64,000 nucleotides of DNA. Origin: Mesorhizobium australicum WSM2073. GTDB taxonomy: Bacteria > Pseudomonadota > Alphaproteobacteria > Rhizobiales > Rhizobiaceae. The translations under genes were made by a program, and so were the position numbers. Of this stretch, positions 18,179 through 25,930 are shown one piece after another. A model generated the notes under the pieces. That model was not told the origin of the DNA, ran no database searches, and saw only the letters and a list, made by a program, of their open reading frames with translations. The stretch's first letter is position 1; the number at the start of each line of letters is the position of its first letter. The stretch spans positions 2,990,001-3,054,000 of the forward strand of contig NC_019973.1 of NCBI RefSeq assembly GCF_000230995.2. Reading direction: 5' to 3'.

Positions 18179-18324
18179 TAAGGTGTGTTGAGATTCAGGT
18201 CAGGTCGAGCCGAAAGTGGCGGGTTCCGAGAACCTGAGCGGAGCGTACTTGAAGTACGTGAGCACCGGAAGCGCAGGAACCTGCCATTTGCAGGCCGGCC
18301 TCACCTGAATATCGGCACACCTTA
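18179..18324. repeat. Large imperfect palindromic intergenic repeat
   Basis: The outer arms, 18179-18200 and 18303-18324, are inverted copies with a few mismatches (TAAGGTGTG...TTCAGGT against ACCTGAA...CACACCTTA). Between them an inner palindrome is centred on GTACTTGAAGTAC (about 18246-18258). The whole element could fold into one long hairpin in RNA. It lies downstream of the Mo-subunit stop and ends four bases before the MoaD-like start codon. It looks like a dispersed rhizobial intergenic palindrome rather than a simple terminator. Confidence 0.75.
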
Positions 18325-18328
18325 AGCG

Positions 18329-18574
18329 ATGGTCGAGGTCACGCTCTGGGGGGCGCTCAGCCAGCTTGCCGGAGGCCAGAGCAAGGTCGAGGTCGAGGCC
18401 AAGGACATAAGGGAGCTGTTCAGGAAACTGGCTGAACAGTATCCCGGGTTCGAGCCGTGGATCGATCGCGGGATTGCGGTCGCGATCGACGGGACGATTT
18501 ATCGGGATACGTGGAGCAAGAAGCTGCCGGAGGGGGCGGAGATTTTTCTGCTGCCTAGGCTGGCTGGGGGGTGA
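18329..18574 (+). CDS. MoaD/ThiS-like ubiquitin-fold sulfur carrier
   Basis: The 81-aa protein has the length and pattern of a MoaD/ThiS beta-grasp carrier and ends in a Gly-Gly tail (PRLAGG), which is adenylated and thiocarboxylated in this family. Segments VEVTLWGALSQLAGG and LPEGAEIFLLPRLAGG fit the fold. Its place directly after the Mo hydroxylase operon suggests a link to molybdopterin synthesis or to sulfuration of that enzyme, but no MoaE or sulfurtransferase gene is adjacent. No Shine-Dalgarno sequence is seen: the palindromic repeat occupies the upstream 150 bases, so expression may depend on read-through. Confidence 0.8.
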   Translation: MVEVTLWGALSQLAGGQSKVEVEAKDIRELFRKLAEQYPGFEPWIDRGIAVAIDGTIYRDTWSKKLPEGAEIFLLPRLAGG

Positions 18575-18836
18575 AGCGGGCCGAACACTTCAAGGCCCAT
18601 TTATTCGTTAGTCTAAGAAATGTTGCAGCTAACCGCCTCAAAGGGCGCATACGCGAAAGCAGATTGCAGCCTGAGTTTAGTGCCTTATCCATAAAGCTTT
18701 TTTTGGCACGATTAAGGGCCCCACCAAATCAGGCATCGCATAGTAAATGTGGATGCGTGCGAGGTACTTCCCATGGAAGCACTTCTATTATAAACACATT
18801 TTGGGGCATATTTTTCGGGGTCATTGGGGCTGTGGA

Positions 18837-19901
18837 ATGACGAGCAACGTTAGCTTAGCGGTTTGGTGCAAGCCCAAGAAGCAAACCGCCACGACACAAA
18901 TTGAGGCGCATTTCAATTATTGGCGAATCGCAGGCGACGCAAATTTTCGCAGGAGCGATAAGGAGGCGATATCCGATTTCATCGAAGTCGGCCTCATGGT
19001 GGATGATCCGACGCAGATCGACTCCATTCGGATATTTATCCCTTTGGAAGTCGAGAGGATAGCAGTAACCGATTGTTCTACTTACTTCACCACGGCCGAT
19101 ATCGCTCAGGGGATTTTCAACGAGTTGCTTCGCGGGGTAGGAGCGGCCAACTCGGGGCCGAAAAGTGTTGAGCTGTTGAGAGGAGACAATTCGGTCTTCG
19201 CACGGGTTCACAGCTTCACCAAGTCCGACTCAGGCATCGTTGCAAAAGAACTCGACCTAGAGAAGCGTGATAACGGTACACTGCTGACAATATCAAGTCA
19301 CGCCTTAAATGATGCTTCTGCTCTTTATGGCCAAAGTCCATCCCCGGCTTATTTCCGGTTGCGCATTAATATAAGTGATGTGGAAAGCAACCCTCTTATT
19401 CGTGTTGTATCGACTCCGGATAGACTTCTTCAAAGCAGCTACGATCAAATTGAGTACCTGGATTTTCGATTGAACGAAGCCCGCACCCTTCCTGACCCTC
19501 TCGAGTTGGACATGAGAAATGAGAGAGGGACGGGTGTGAAAATGCGCCTTGTCGCCTTTTTGACTGCAATCCCGGTGCAATCTGAAATTTCAATTTCAAA
19601 TAATGCTTCTCACAAGATGCGTTTGCTTGAGCATGATTTGTGGAACGCATATATGCCAGGAGGAATTCCGGAGGGGATGGTGGTCTACCACTGGAAGCGC
19701 ACAGCGAGCGGGCTCATTGAGTCCGCGTTGACGGGCGAGTTCACCGGCGAGATTGGCGACTTTACGGCGTTTGTGAAACTCAGGACGCGCCGGTCAAGTG
19801 TGCGGATATGGTTAGCCTATCTCGCTGTCGCATTTGTCTTCGGCGTCCTCGGTAATCTAGTCGCCAATTTCGTCCAAAGCTGCATCGATGGCCGCTGGTA
19901 A
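18837..19901 (+). CDS. Unknown protein with C-terminal membrane anchor (354 aa)
   Basis: I do not recognise this protein. It is 354 residues and soluble over most of its length. One strong hydrophobic segment lies at the C-terminus (IWLAYLAVAFVFGVLGNLVANFV, about 323-345) and is followed by only eight residues, so it looks tail-anchored with the large domain in the cytoplasm. The body is mixed alpha/beta with few cysteines. Codon and base use are AT-richer than in the flanking metabolic genes, marking it as part of an acquired island. The ATG at 18837 (MTSNVSLAVW) is chosen because the upstream in-frame sequence is unlike coding sequence. A role in defence or stress is only a guess from its setting. 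Confidence 0.7.
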   Translation: MTSNVSLAVWCKPKKQTATTQIEAHFNYWRIAGDANFRRSDKEAISDFIEVGLMVDDPTQIDSIRIFIPLEVERIAVTDCSTYFTTADIAQGIFNELLRGVGAANSGPKSVELLRGDNSVFARVHSFTKSDSGIVAKELDLEKRDNGTLLTISSHALNDASALYGQSPSPAYFRLRINISDVESNPLIRVVSTPDRLLQSSYDQIEYLDFRLNEARTLPDPLELDMRNERGTGVKMRLVAFLTAIPVQSEISISNNASHKMRLLEHDLWNAYMPGGIPEGMVVYHWKRTASGLIESALTGEFTGEIGDFTAFVKLRTRRSSVRIWLAYLAVAFVFGVLGNLVANFVQSCIDGRW

Positions 19902-20005
19902 GCCTTGGAGGCAGGCCCGACCTCTCTATCTGTAAGGCTCAGGATAGCGCGAATTAGGGCGGGTTACTCTACCGTCGGCACGGCAAACCGTATAGGAAGC
20001 GAACG

Positions 20006-20503
20006 ATGATAACGCAGACGTCACCTCTTGGGCTTTCCTCCCAGTCCGAAAGGACCGGCATTGTCCTGTCGCCCTCCGAAGCCGAAGCCTTGCGCTTTCT
20101 GCTGCCGCTATCGAGTGATTACCCCGGCATCGATAGATGGTTTGCCACAAAGGTCGTGCCGGGTTTGCGCATTGGGTCCCGAACTCTCCTTCGCATCGAG
20201 CGCGATGGCGATCTCGTGGGTCTCGGCATTGCTAAGAAGGAAGATGACGAGCGAAAGATTTGCACAGTCCGTATTGCGCCTTCTTACGTTGGAAAGGGTA
20301 TCGGTGTTCGTATTTTTGACAGGCTTCTGACGTGGCTTGATGATGATAAGCCGCATTTAACAGTAAGTAGTGAAAAATTACCGATCTTCGAGCGGATTTT
20401 CGAATATTATGGTTTCAATTTGACTTCCAAAAATCACGGTCTTTACTTGCCAAAATCAACTGAGTTTGGTTATAATGGATTTACTACTTCGGAAATGCTC
20501 TAA
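20006..20503 (+). CDS. GNAT-like N-acetyltransferase in the accessory island
   Basis: The 165-aa product has the GNAT core: beta-strand and acetyl-CoA loop VRIAPSYVGKGIGVRIFDRLL (the R/Q-x-x-G-x-G/A equivalent is YVGKGIG), followed by LTVSSEKLPIFERIFEYYGF, where the aromatic helix end is typical. The N-terminal 60 residues contain a Pro-rich region and SDYPGIDRWFATKVVPGL. Its last 20 bases overlap the 3' end of the convergent P-loop kinase gene, an unusually tight arrangement. The GC content is lower than in the rest of the window. The substrate is unknown; it may work with the adjacent ASCH/GNAT/kinase operon. Confidence 0.75.
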   Translation: MITQTSPLGLSSQSERTGIVLSPSEAEALRFLLPLSSDYPGIDRWFATKVVPGLRIGSRTLLRIERDGDLVGLGIAKKEDDERKICTVRIAPSYVGKGIGVRIFDRLLTWLDDDKPHLTVSSEKLPIFERIFEYYGFNLTSKNHGLYLPKSTEFGYNGFTTSEML

Positions 20504-21065
20504 GCATAATCCTCTGGCTAAGGCGGTCAATCGCGGGTTGCAAATCATATTGAGGTTCCGAAACAGCATCTATTATTAGCGGCTTACCAAGCGCTTTAGC
20601 ATAAGAAGTGACCGCCTTTCGTTCTGCCTGAGCCTCATCGCCAATCTGTGCGACTGAGCGCTGGGGGCGAGGGCGAGACGCCTCTTCCCTGCGCTGCTTA
20701 ATCGTTGCCGGGGCGGCCTCGAGCAAGATAAAGCCGTCAGGCTCAATGGCCATTATAATATCAAGCGGCACTTCCACGAAAACGGTGTCGTTGTCTATCA
20801 CCGCATGGGAATCAAGAAGGATCGTGCGGCTTGGCTCGGCTTTCCGAAGTGCCCTTACGGCAGACGGAAGAACGGCTTGGTTTTCAATTACCGAAGATGC
20901 GGGTCCGATGCGTAGCGCTTCGACAGGAATTCCGTGGGCTTTCTGGAGGATTGCGCTAGCGCGATCGTAGAGATAGTTGGGGTGGGCGTCCACATAGGCT
21001 AAACAAGCTGTCGTTTTGCCCACTCCTGAAATGCCGAAGACCATGATCAGGGGCGAACGTTCCAT
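20484..21065 (-). CDS. P-loop NTPase resembling nucleotide/nucleoside kinases
   Basis: The 193-aa protein has a Walker A motif at its start, MVFGISGVGKTT (about residues 8-19), and an overall pattern like adenylate-kinase-type small-molecule kinases. That pattern comprises a strand ending in ILLDSHAVIDN (about 100), a lid-like Arg-rich segment (KQRREEASRPRPQRS) and a C-terminal strand LGKPLIIDAV. Its ATG shares one base with the stop codon (TAATG) of the upstream ASCH gene, so translation is coupled. The substrate, possibly a nucleotide, nucleoside or RNA end, is unknown. It is the last gene of a three-gene operon. Confidence 0.75.
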   Translation of the reverse strand: MERSPLIMVFGISGVGKTTACLAYVDAHPNYLYDRASAILQKAHGIPVEALRIGPASSVIENQAVLPSAVRALRKAEPSRTILLDSHAVIDNDTVFVEVPLDIIMAIEPDGFILLEAAPATIKQRREEASRPRPQRSVAQIGDEAQAERKAVTSYAKALGKPLIIDAVSEPQYDLQPAIDRLSQRIMLRAFPK

Positions 21066-21484
21066 TAGAGCAGCGGAAGCTGTTGCTGGCGCCGGATATC
21101 CTCCCCGCGCCCAGCGACATACATGTAGGATTGCGGGGGTGTGAATTCTTCAATAACATCAGCAGGGACAATGGGTTCGCTGAATATCCGCAGCTCTCCA
21201 ATTCTCAGCGCATACGCTTTCTCTCGACCGGCAAAATAAGCATCAAAGTATCCTTTCGTAATTCCGGAGCCATTCTCAGTTGATAGCCACAGGCGTTCCG
21301 GATCATCTTCGATTATGTCGGCAATATCGAATTCCGCGACAAATCGCCCAACGGGCTTGGTCGAGTAAATTAGAACTGTGTTTATATCGCGTCGTGCAAA
21401 AATTCTACGGCGAAACTCGAAAATTTTGATTCCGCTTAAAATATTTGCTACGTGCACGGGTTTAATCGACAATAAGACGCGCAT
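21065..21484 (-). CDS. ASCH domain protein
   Basis: The 139-aa protein matches the stand-alone ASCH family. It begins MRVLLSIKPVHVANILSGIK, followed by FEFRRRIF, VLIYSTKPVGRFVAEFDI and GREKAYALRIGELRIF, with a late PPQSYMYV. ASCH domains have a PUA-like beta-barrel and are predicted to bind RNA; a few cleave or modify nucleosides. The central cleft residues K8, E23 and R25-R26 are retained. The 5' end overlaps the upstream GNAT-PUA gene by 23 bases, and the 3' end overlaps the kinase start by one base, so the three are co-translated. Confidence 0.85.
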   Translation of the reverse strand: MRVLLSIKPVHVANILSGIKIFEFRRRIFARRDINTVLIYSTKPVGRFVAEFDIADIIEDDPERLWLSTENGSGITKGYFDAYFAGREKAYALRIGELRIFSEPIVPADVIEEFTPPQSYMYVAGRGEDIRRQQQLPLL

Positions 21485-22511
21485 TTACTTCTCCGGCAGA
21501 GAGGATATGCGTGAGCTGACCTAAGGTCAAAGCGCGCAAATCCCATCTGGGTTGAACGGATAATATGCCCTCCTCAATGAGGCGACCTCGGGTCGTTCGC
21601 CGGTTGAAGGCAGCATTATAGGTCATTTTGGCCACACTTAGCCGGTGCCGCGTTCTGAATTGGTCTCGCAGTTCTTCTTCGGTGAAAACACTACGCGGCC
21701 TAGTATAACTCAGAAAGTCTTCGACATCGGCGAAGTCGCGTTTTGTCTTTACCTCCTCTACTATGCAGATCGACGTCACTACAGATCGATAGTGGGCGTG
21801 GCCAGGTCTGTCGGTAGTTCGATAAAATATTACTACGTCTCCTGGCGACATTCTTTGAAGAGAGAGGCCCGATATGTAAACTTTATGAATTGTGTTTGTG
21901 TGTGAAACGTCTTCAACAATCTCTTGTGATTCGTTTCGTAAGATCGAATCTGGAAGTAGGCGTGTATGATACTCCGGGTAAATCGCTAACAGCCAATATG
22001 ATTGGCCAGCAGTATGAATAAATGGATAGTCCTTAAGAGCGTCACCCGATAGATCTGTCAGAGACCGTGTCAGAACAATTTCGGTTCCGTTTCGAGTTGT
22101 CTTCGTCGCAGTCTGCTGAAAGCCGTAGCGTTCAAAGAGGTCGATTAGACTGTCATGCACTTCAAAAATTGTAACGTAGATTCCCTCAGCCCCTTTATCA
22201 AATGCTGTGTCGAAGATTTTTTTGATGACCCTTTCACCGAGCTTCGTGCCTCTTGGGACTATTTTGAGTGTTCCAACTTTGAGCCAGGCTTTCGCCGGTA
22301 GCGGAGGCTCGACGTCACTAACAGCGCCGTCCTCCCGCTTTAGGTAGATCATTCCACTGAGTTCTGCGTCGTCATCAACGACGTATAGTTCTTCGTTAGC
22401 CTTGCTGAGAAACCAATCGGCAAATTCAGCATAACCCGCCTTCAGGCTGTCGAAGAACGGATCGTCAATCGACAGATCCTGAAATTTGGTAAGTCGCAAA
22501 CGCCTCGACAT
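21462..22511 (-). CDS. GNAT acetyltransferase fused to a C-terminal PUA/EVE-like domain
   Basis: This 349-aa fusion opens the three-gene operon. Residues 1-150 form a GNAT fold, with LKVGTLKIVPRGTKLGERVIKKIFDTAF as the acetyl-CoA-binding strand and helix and HDSLIDLFERYGF near its end. Residues about 165-290 look like a PUA/EVE/ASCH-type barrel (SYWLLAIYPEYHTRLLPDSIL, NTIHKVYISGLSLQRMSPGDVVIFYRT, YRSVVTSICIVEEV). A basic C-terminal extension of about 60 residues follows. PUA-like folds usually bind RNA or modified bases, so the enzyme could acetylate an RNA-linked target. The AT-rich composition marks horizontal acquisition. The start MSRRLRLTKFQDL agrees with the upstream composition. Confidence 0.75.
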   Translation of the reverse strand: MSRRLRLTKFQDLSIDDPFFDSLKAGYAEFADWFLSKANEELYVVDDDAELSGMIYLKREDGAVSDVEPPLPAKAWLKVGTLKIVPRGTKLGERVIKKIFDTAFDKGAEGIYVTIFEVHDSLIDLFERYGFQQTATKTTRNGTEIVLTRSLTDLSGDALKDYPFIHTAGQSYWLLAIYPEYHTRLLPDSILRNESQEIVEDVSHTNTIHKVYISGLSLQRMSPGDVVIFYRTTDRPGHAHYRSVVTSICIVEEVKTKRDFADVEDFLSYTRPRSVFTEEELRDQFRTRHRLSVAKMTYNAAFNRRTTRGRLIEEGILSVQPRWDLRALTLGQLTHILSAGEVNARLIVD

Positions 22512-23042
22512 GCCCCCTCCAGCCGATACGTCTCCACTATCGTTCGACCTACAGTCTTGAATCGATCTTGACCGATTCTGTCAATGCAGATTGGCGTCGG
22601 CCCATCGATGGCCGGGTGAAGGGCTCAGGCCAACACCCATCACTACCCCAAACCTCACGCCAAAACGTCCGCCGCTCGCGCAATGTCGCCGTGATAGCCG
22701 CAATTCCTCCTCGATCTCGCGCATGCTCGGAGGATCGCGTCGCCGGTGGCGCATCGGGGAACCGATTGGCCCGCGTCGGCAGCCGATGTCCTCGCGGCTG
22801 AAGCGGGCCTCGGCCTCGTCGACGACCGCCCGGGGCCGTTGATTGGGGAGCTCCTCAGGCCCCCAGCGTCGGCCCCGTATCACATCATCGCTTCCTCCTC
22901 TCATCGTCCGCTAAGGCTCTTCCCGTGCGCCGCCAGCGCTGCCCGACCCCCTACGCGCCGGCTGACAAAGGCGTTCCGCGAGCGCTGTCATTCGATGCCG
23001 CTCGGTTTGCCTCGACACCGAATCGAAACTGTTTCGCCTGCT
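22512..23042. other. Non-coding or degenerate stretch at the right edge of the island
   Basis: About 530 bases separate the island operon from the ornithine cyclodeaminase family gene. Base composition switches here from AT-richer island to GC-rich core DNA. Overlapping frames on both strands give Arg-, Ser- or Pro-rich products without family resemblance; one minus-strand frame (22581-22904) has a short plausible helix but no clear start. It may be an eroded gene or an integration scar. Confidence 0.4.
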
Positions 23043-24005
23043 TCACGCTCCGACCACTCCTGCCCCCTGCGCCCGCATATACACCAACCCCGCCACCGCC
23101 AAATCCCCCACAGCCAGCCCCCGGAACACAAACGCCGTCGTCTCGCCCGGCCCCTCCCGCCCCGCAAAGTCCCCACAAACCAGCCCCGTCAAATCTCCGG
23201 CAACCAGTCCGGGATCAACCATCGGCTTGGCCATGTTTCGCTCCTGCTCCAAATCGTCGACGATGATGCGGTCGAAGCGGGGCATGGTCTCTCGCAGCCA
23301 GGGCAGGGCCTGGTCGGTCATCACGGTGAAGCTTCCCGGCTTCAGCCAGTTGGCGTCGAGGAAGGGCGCGGGTTTGGGCACCAGGGTCACCGTCGTCACC
23401 ACCATGTCGGCGCCTTCGATCGCGGCCCTTGCCGTGTCGCATGGGATTGCCTCCAGTCCACGCGATTGCGCCATTTGGCACAGCGCGTCGCGGTTGGCGG
23501 TGCCGCGGCCGAAGGCGCGGATTTCGCGCAAGGGGAAGAGGTCGGCGAATGTCTCTAAGTGTCCACGCGCTTGCACCCCGCAGCCGATGAAGGCCAGGGA
23601 TGACGCGTCGCCGCGCGCCATGCGCCTGGCGGCGACGGCGCTCAAGGCGGCCGTGCGTTTCTCCGTCACCCAATTGCCGTCGACAAGGGCAAGCGGCAGG
23701 CCGGTCTCGGCGTCGAGCAGCGTGATCAGCGAATTGAGCGTCGGCAGTCCGCGCCCGGCGTTGCGCGGATTGACGACCAGCGATTTCGTCGCCAGGACGG
23801 GCGGCGTGGAGGCGACGCCCAGCGTCGCCATGATGTAGCGGTCGTCGCCCGGCAGCACCACCGCCTTCGGCGCGCACCAGACTTCGCCTCGCCGCTGGCC
23901 GACGATCTGGCGCTCGATCTCGTCGACCACGTTGGGCGTGGAGATCGCCAGGCGATCGAGAACCGCCGATGACAGATAGGGCAGGGTTTCGGCGGTGTTC
24001 ATCAT
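23043..24005 (-). CDS. Ornithine cyclodeaminase/mu-crystallin family protein
   Basis: The 320-aa NAD(P)-binding enzyme belongs to the family that includes ornithine cyclodeaminase, alanine dehydrogenase (archaeal type) and ketimine reductases. Features are the substrate-domain segment ATKSLVVNPRNAGRGLPT, VTEKRTAALSAVAARRMAR, the Rossmann motif FIGCGVQARGHLE (about 140-152) and GADMVVTTVT. The C-terminus is Gly-rich. Two consecutive ATG codons begin the gene. The actual substrate, an amino acid or cyclic imine, cannot be told. It is a single gene flanked by the island edge. Confidence 0.9.
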   Translation of the reverse strand: MMNTAETLPYLSSAVLDRLAISTPNVVDEIERQIVGQRRGEVWCAPKAVVLPGDDRYIMATLGVASTPPVLATKSLVVNPRNAGRGLPTLNSLITLLDAETGLPLALVDGNWVTEKRTAALSAVAARRMARGDASSLAFIGCGVQARGHLETFADLFPLREIRAFGRGTANRDALCQMAQSRGLEAIPCDTARAAIEGADMVVTTVTLVPKPAPFLDANWLKPGSFTVMTDQALPWLRETMPRFDRIIVDDLEQERNMAKPMVDPGLVAGDLTGLVCGDFAGREGPGETTAFVFRGLAVGDLAVAGLVYMRAQGAGVVGA

Positions 24006-24193
24006 GTCATTTTCCCCAAGAAACCGTCAGACTACACGATGTGCGCGGAGCCGGAAGCCTGGCTGGGCGAGCGGCGGGACGGCATGCCTGGCCGGGTCCA
24101 GCCATTGCCGGTCTTCCCGGCGGGTCGGGTGGCCTTGCTTAAACCTGCGTTCTTGGGCTGAATGGCTAGACATGCCGCGAGGAGGGCATCGAG

Positions 24194-24607
24194 ATGAGCC
24201 AGGACAGTCCACGGCCACTTGCCGAGATCGCCAGCTATCATGCCCATATCTATTTCGACGGGCCGGCCGAGCGGCAGCAGGCCGAATGGCTGCGGCTGCG
24301 CATCGCCGAACGGTTCCGCGTGCGCCTGGGCAGTTGGCACGACAAACAAGTCGGCCCGCATGAGCAGGCCATGTACCAGATCTCCTTCGCGACCGGGATC
24401 TTCGGCGCGCTGGTTCCGTGGCTGATGCTGAACCATGGTGGGCTGAGCATCCTCGTCCACCCGAACACGAGCAATCCCAAGCGCGACCATCTGGTCGATC
24501 CCATCTGGATCGGCCGGCCGCTGGCGGTGCATGGCGACGTGCTTCCGGAGGACCATGAGGCGGAAGAGGCGCTGGAACCCAACACCGAGCCGTCCCTGCC
24601 GGCGTAG
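24194..24607 (+). CDS. DOPA 4,5-dioxygenase family protein
   Basis: The 137-aa product carries the family signature: [10 protein letters not shown] near the start, a central [13 protein letters not shown], and [35 protein letters not shown]. The conserved histidines (YHAH, GPHE, VHPN, RDH) would coordinate iron for extradiol-type cleavage or a related reaction. The length is normal for bacterial members, whose natural substrates are mostly unknown. A ribosome binding site (GAGGAGGG) lies upstream of ATG 24194. It is separated by 85 bases from a methyltransferase on the same strand. Confidence 0.9.
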   Translation: MSQDSPRPLAEIASYHAHIYFDGPAERQQAEWLRLRIAERFRVRLGSWHDKQVGPHEQAMYQISFATGIFGALVPWLMLNHGGLSILVHPNTSNPKRDHLVDPIWIGRPLAVHGDVLPEDHEAEEALEPNTEPSLPA

Positions 24608-24692
24608 GCCGGCGCCGGTTCCACGCCGCGCAGGGCATTGCGCGATGCCGTTGGGTACGCTTCTATCCCTGCCGCGCCATGGGGGTCATCAT

Positions 24693-25526
24693 TTGTCTGG
24701 CAGGAACCAAACGTCCACCGGTCACGAAGCGAGCGAGGCCGGCTGGCTCGATCTTCATTTCGAATCGTCGCGGCCCGAATACGAGGCGGCCTTGCTCGAC
24801 GCCGGCATCCGCCCGGGCTGGCGCGTGCTCGATGCCGGTTGCGGCAGCGGCGGCTTCCTGCCGCTCATCGCCAGGGCCGTCGGCCCCTCCGGCTTCATCG
24901 CCGCGCTCGACCTCGCGCCCGAAAACATCGGCCGGGTCGAGGCGCTCGCGGGCACGCTGCCCGAGCCGCCGGAAATCGCCACGCATGTCGGCAGCATCCT
25001 GTCGCTGCCCTTCGCCGACGCATCGTTCGATTGCGTCTGGTCCGGCAATGTCATGCAGTATCTGACGCCGGCCGAGTTCGAGCTTGCCGTCGGCGAGGCC
25101 AGGCGCGTGCTGAAGCCGGGCGGTATCCTGGCGGTCAAGGATTTCGATTCGACCATCCTGCAGATCCTGCCCATGGACCGGGCGCTGCTGGCGCGCTTCA
25201 TGGCCGCCAGGCTGCAAGGGTTCCGCGACCGGGGCGTGCTCGGCACCGACTGCGGTTCGACGCTTCCGGCGCGCCTGCGGCAGGCGGGCCTGGAGGTCGT
25301 CAGCCGCAAGGGCTGGCTGGTCGAGCGCTGGGCGCCGGCGCCTCGCTTCACGCGCGACTATGTTCGCGACCTGCTGGCCTATTTTGCCAGCGTCGCGCCG
25401 GGCTACGCCCTGCCTGACGCCGACCAGGCCTATTGGCGTGAGCTGAAGCAGCGGCCGGATCGCCTGCTCGACGATCCCGATTTCTGCTACCGCGAGTTCT
25501 TCGTCATGGCGGTCTGCCGGACCTAG
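24693..25526 (+). CDS. Class I SAM-dependent methyltransferase
   Basis: The SAM-binding motif I is WRVLDAGCGSGGFLPLI, motif II region AALDLAPENI, and motif III-like FADASFDCVWSGNVMQYL, followed by RRVLKPGGILAVKDFD. The protein is UbiE/Coq5-like in its fold. I place the start at TTG 24693 because it follows GGGGG at normal spacing and gives MSGRNQTSTG...GWLDLHFES, a usual N-terminus for such enzymes. An upstream ATG at 24645 is possible and adds 16 residues. The methylated substrate is unknown; the neighbour on the same strand is the DOPA dioxygenase-like gene. Confidence 0.85.
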   Translation: MSGRNQTSTGHEASEAGWLDLHFESSRPEYEAALLDAGIRPGWRVLDAGCGSGGFLPLIARAVGPSGFIAALDLAPENIGRVEALAGTLPEPPEIATHVGSILSLPFADASFDCVWSGNVMQYLTPAEFELAVGEARRVLKPGGILAVKDFDSTILQILPMDRALLARFMAARLQGFRDRGVLGTDCGSTLPARLRQAGLEVVSRKGWLVERWAPAPRFTRDYVRDLLAYFASVAPGYALPDADQAYWRELKQRPDRLLDDPDFCYREFFVMAVCRT

Positions 25527-25664
25527 CGCTCGGCCGCGACGACCGATGCCCGGCGGCTGCGCGAGGCCGGGGGCATACCCGCTTCCGAGATCCAGGCCAA
25601 GCCGCATTCGCCAGTCATCCAGTCGAATGGCCGGCTTTCGATCGAATTTCTTTGCAACCCGTTA

Positions 25665-25862
25665 ATGCGGCCATGCGTCAATAAGCATCTGCTAATTATC
25701 CGGTGGCGTGGGGTACGCAATGACCAGAATCTTGGCAATGGACGCTATGTGCCGCCCAAGGACACGAGCGTCTCCTTGTTCGGCAAGGTTGCGCCGGCGC
25801 TGTTTCCGCTCGTCGCGGCGGCGCTGGGCTACGTGATCGGGCGGCAATTCCTCGGCCTGTAG
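25665..25862 (+). CDS. Candidate small membrane protein (65 aa)
   Basis: The frame ends in a plausible transmembrane helix (APALFPLVAAALGYVIGRQFLGL) preceded by a polar region with GRYVPPKDTSVSLFGK. This is a sensible small inner-membrane protein. The start is doubtful: ATG 25665 lacks a strong ribosome binding site, and the first 20 residues look unconserved. A short palindromic repeat begins three bases after the stop. No function is proposed. Confidence 0.4.
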   Translation: MRPCVNKHLLIIRWRGVRNDQNLGNGRYVPPKDTSVSLFGKVAPALFPLVAAALGYVIGRQFLGL

Positions 25863-25864
25863 CA

Positions 25865-25906
25865 GCAATTCCAGGAAAGTGCGTAGCGCTTCCCCTGGGG
25901 AATTGC
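25865..25906. repeat. Short palindromic intergenic repeat, copy 1
   Basis: This 42-base palindrome has the ends GCAATTCC and GGAATTGC and an inner AGGAAAGTGCG segment. It is a variant of the repeat family also found at 38179, 43414, 46383 and 61969. It sits directly after the small membrane protein candidate and before the 3' end of the antiporter gene. Confidence 0.65.
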
Positions 25907-25930
25907 GTGCTTTGGCAAGGCCGACAGGCA

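Noticed and set aside
18571..18840. An 89-aa frame beginning with GTG that overlaps the MoaD-like stop and runs into the unknown protein's start.
   Set aside because: The overlap pattern is tempting, but the product is Arg- and Ser-rich at the start, has no family resemblance, and no Shine-Dalgarno was seen.
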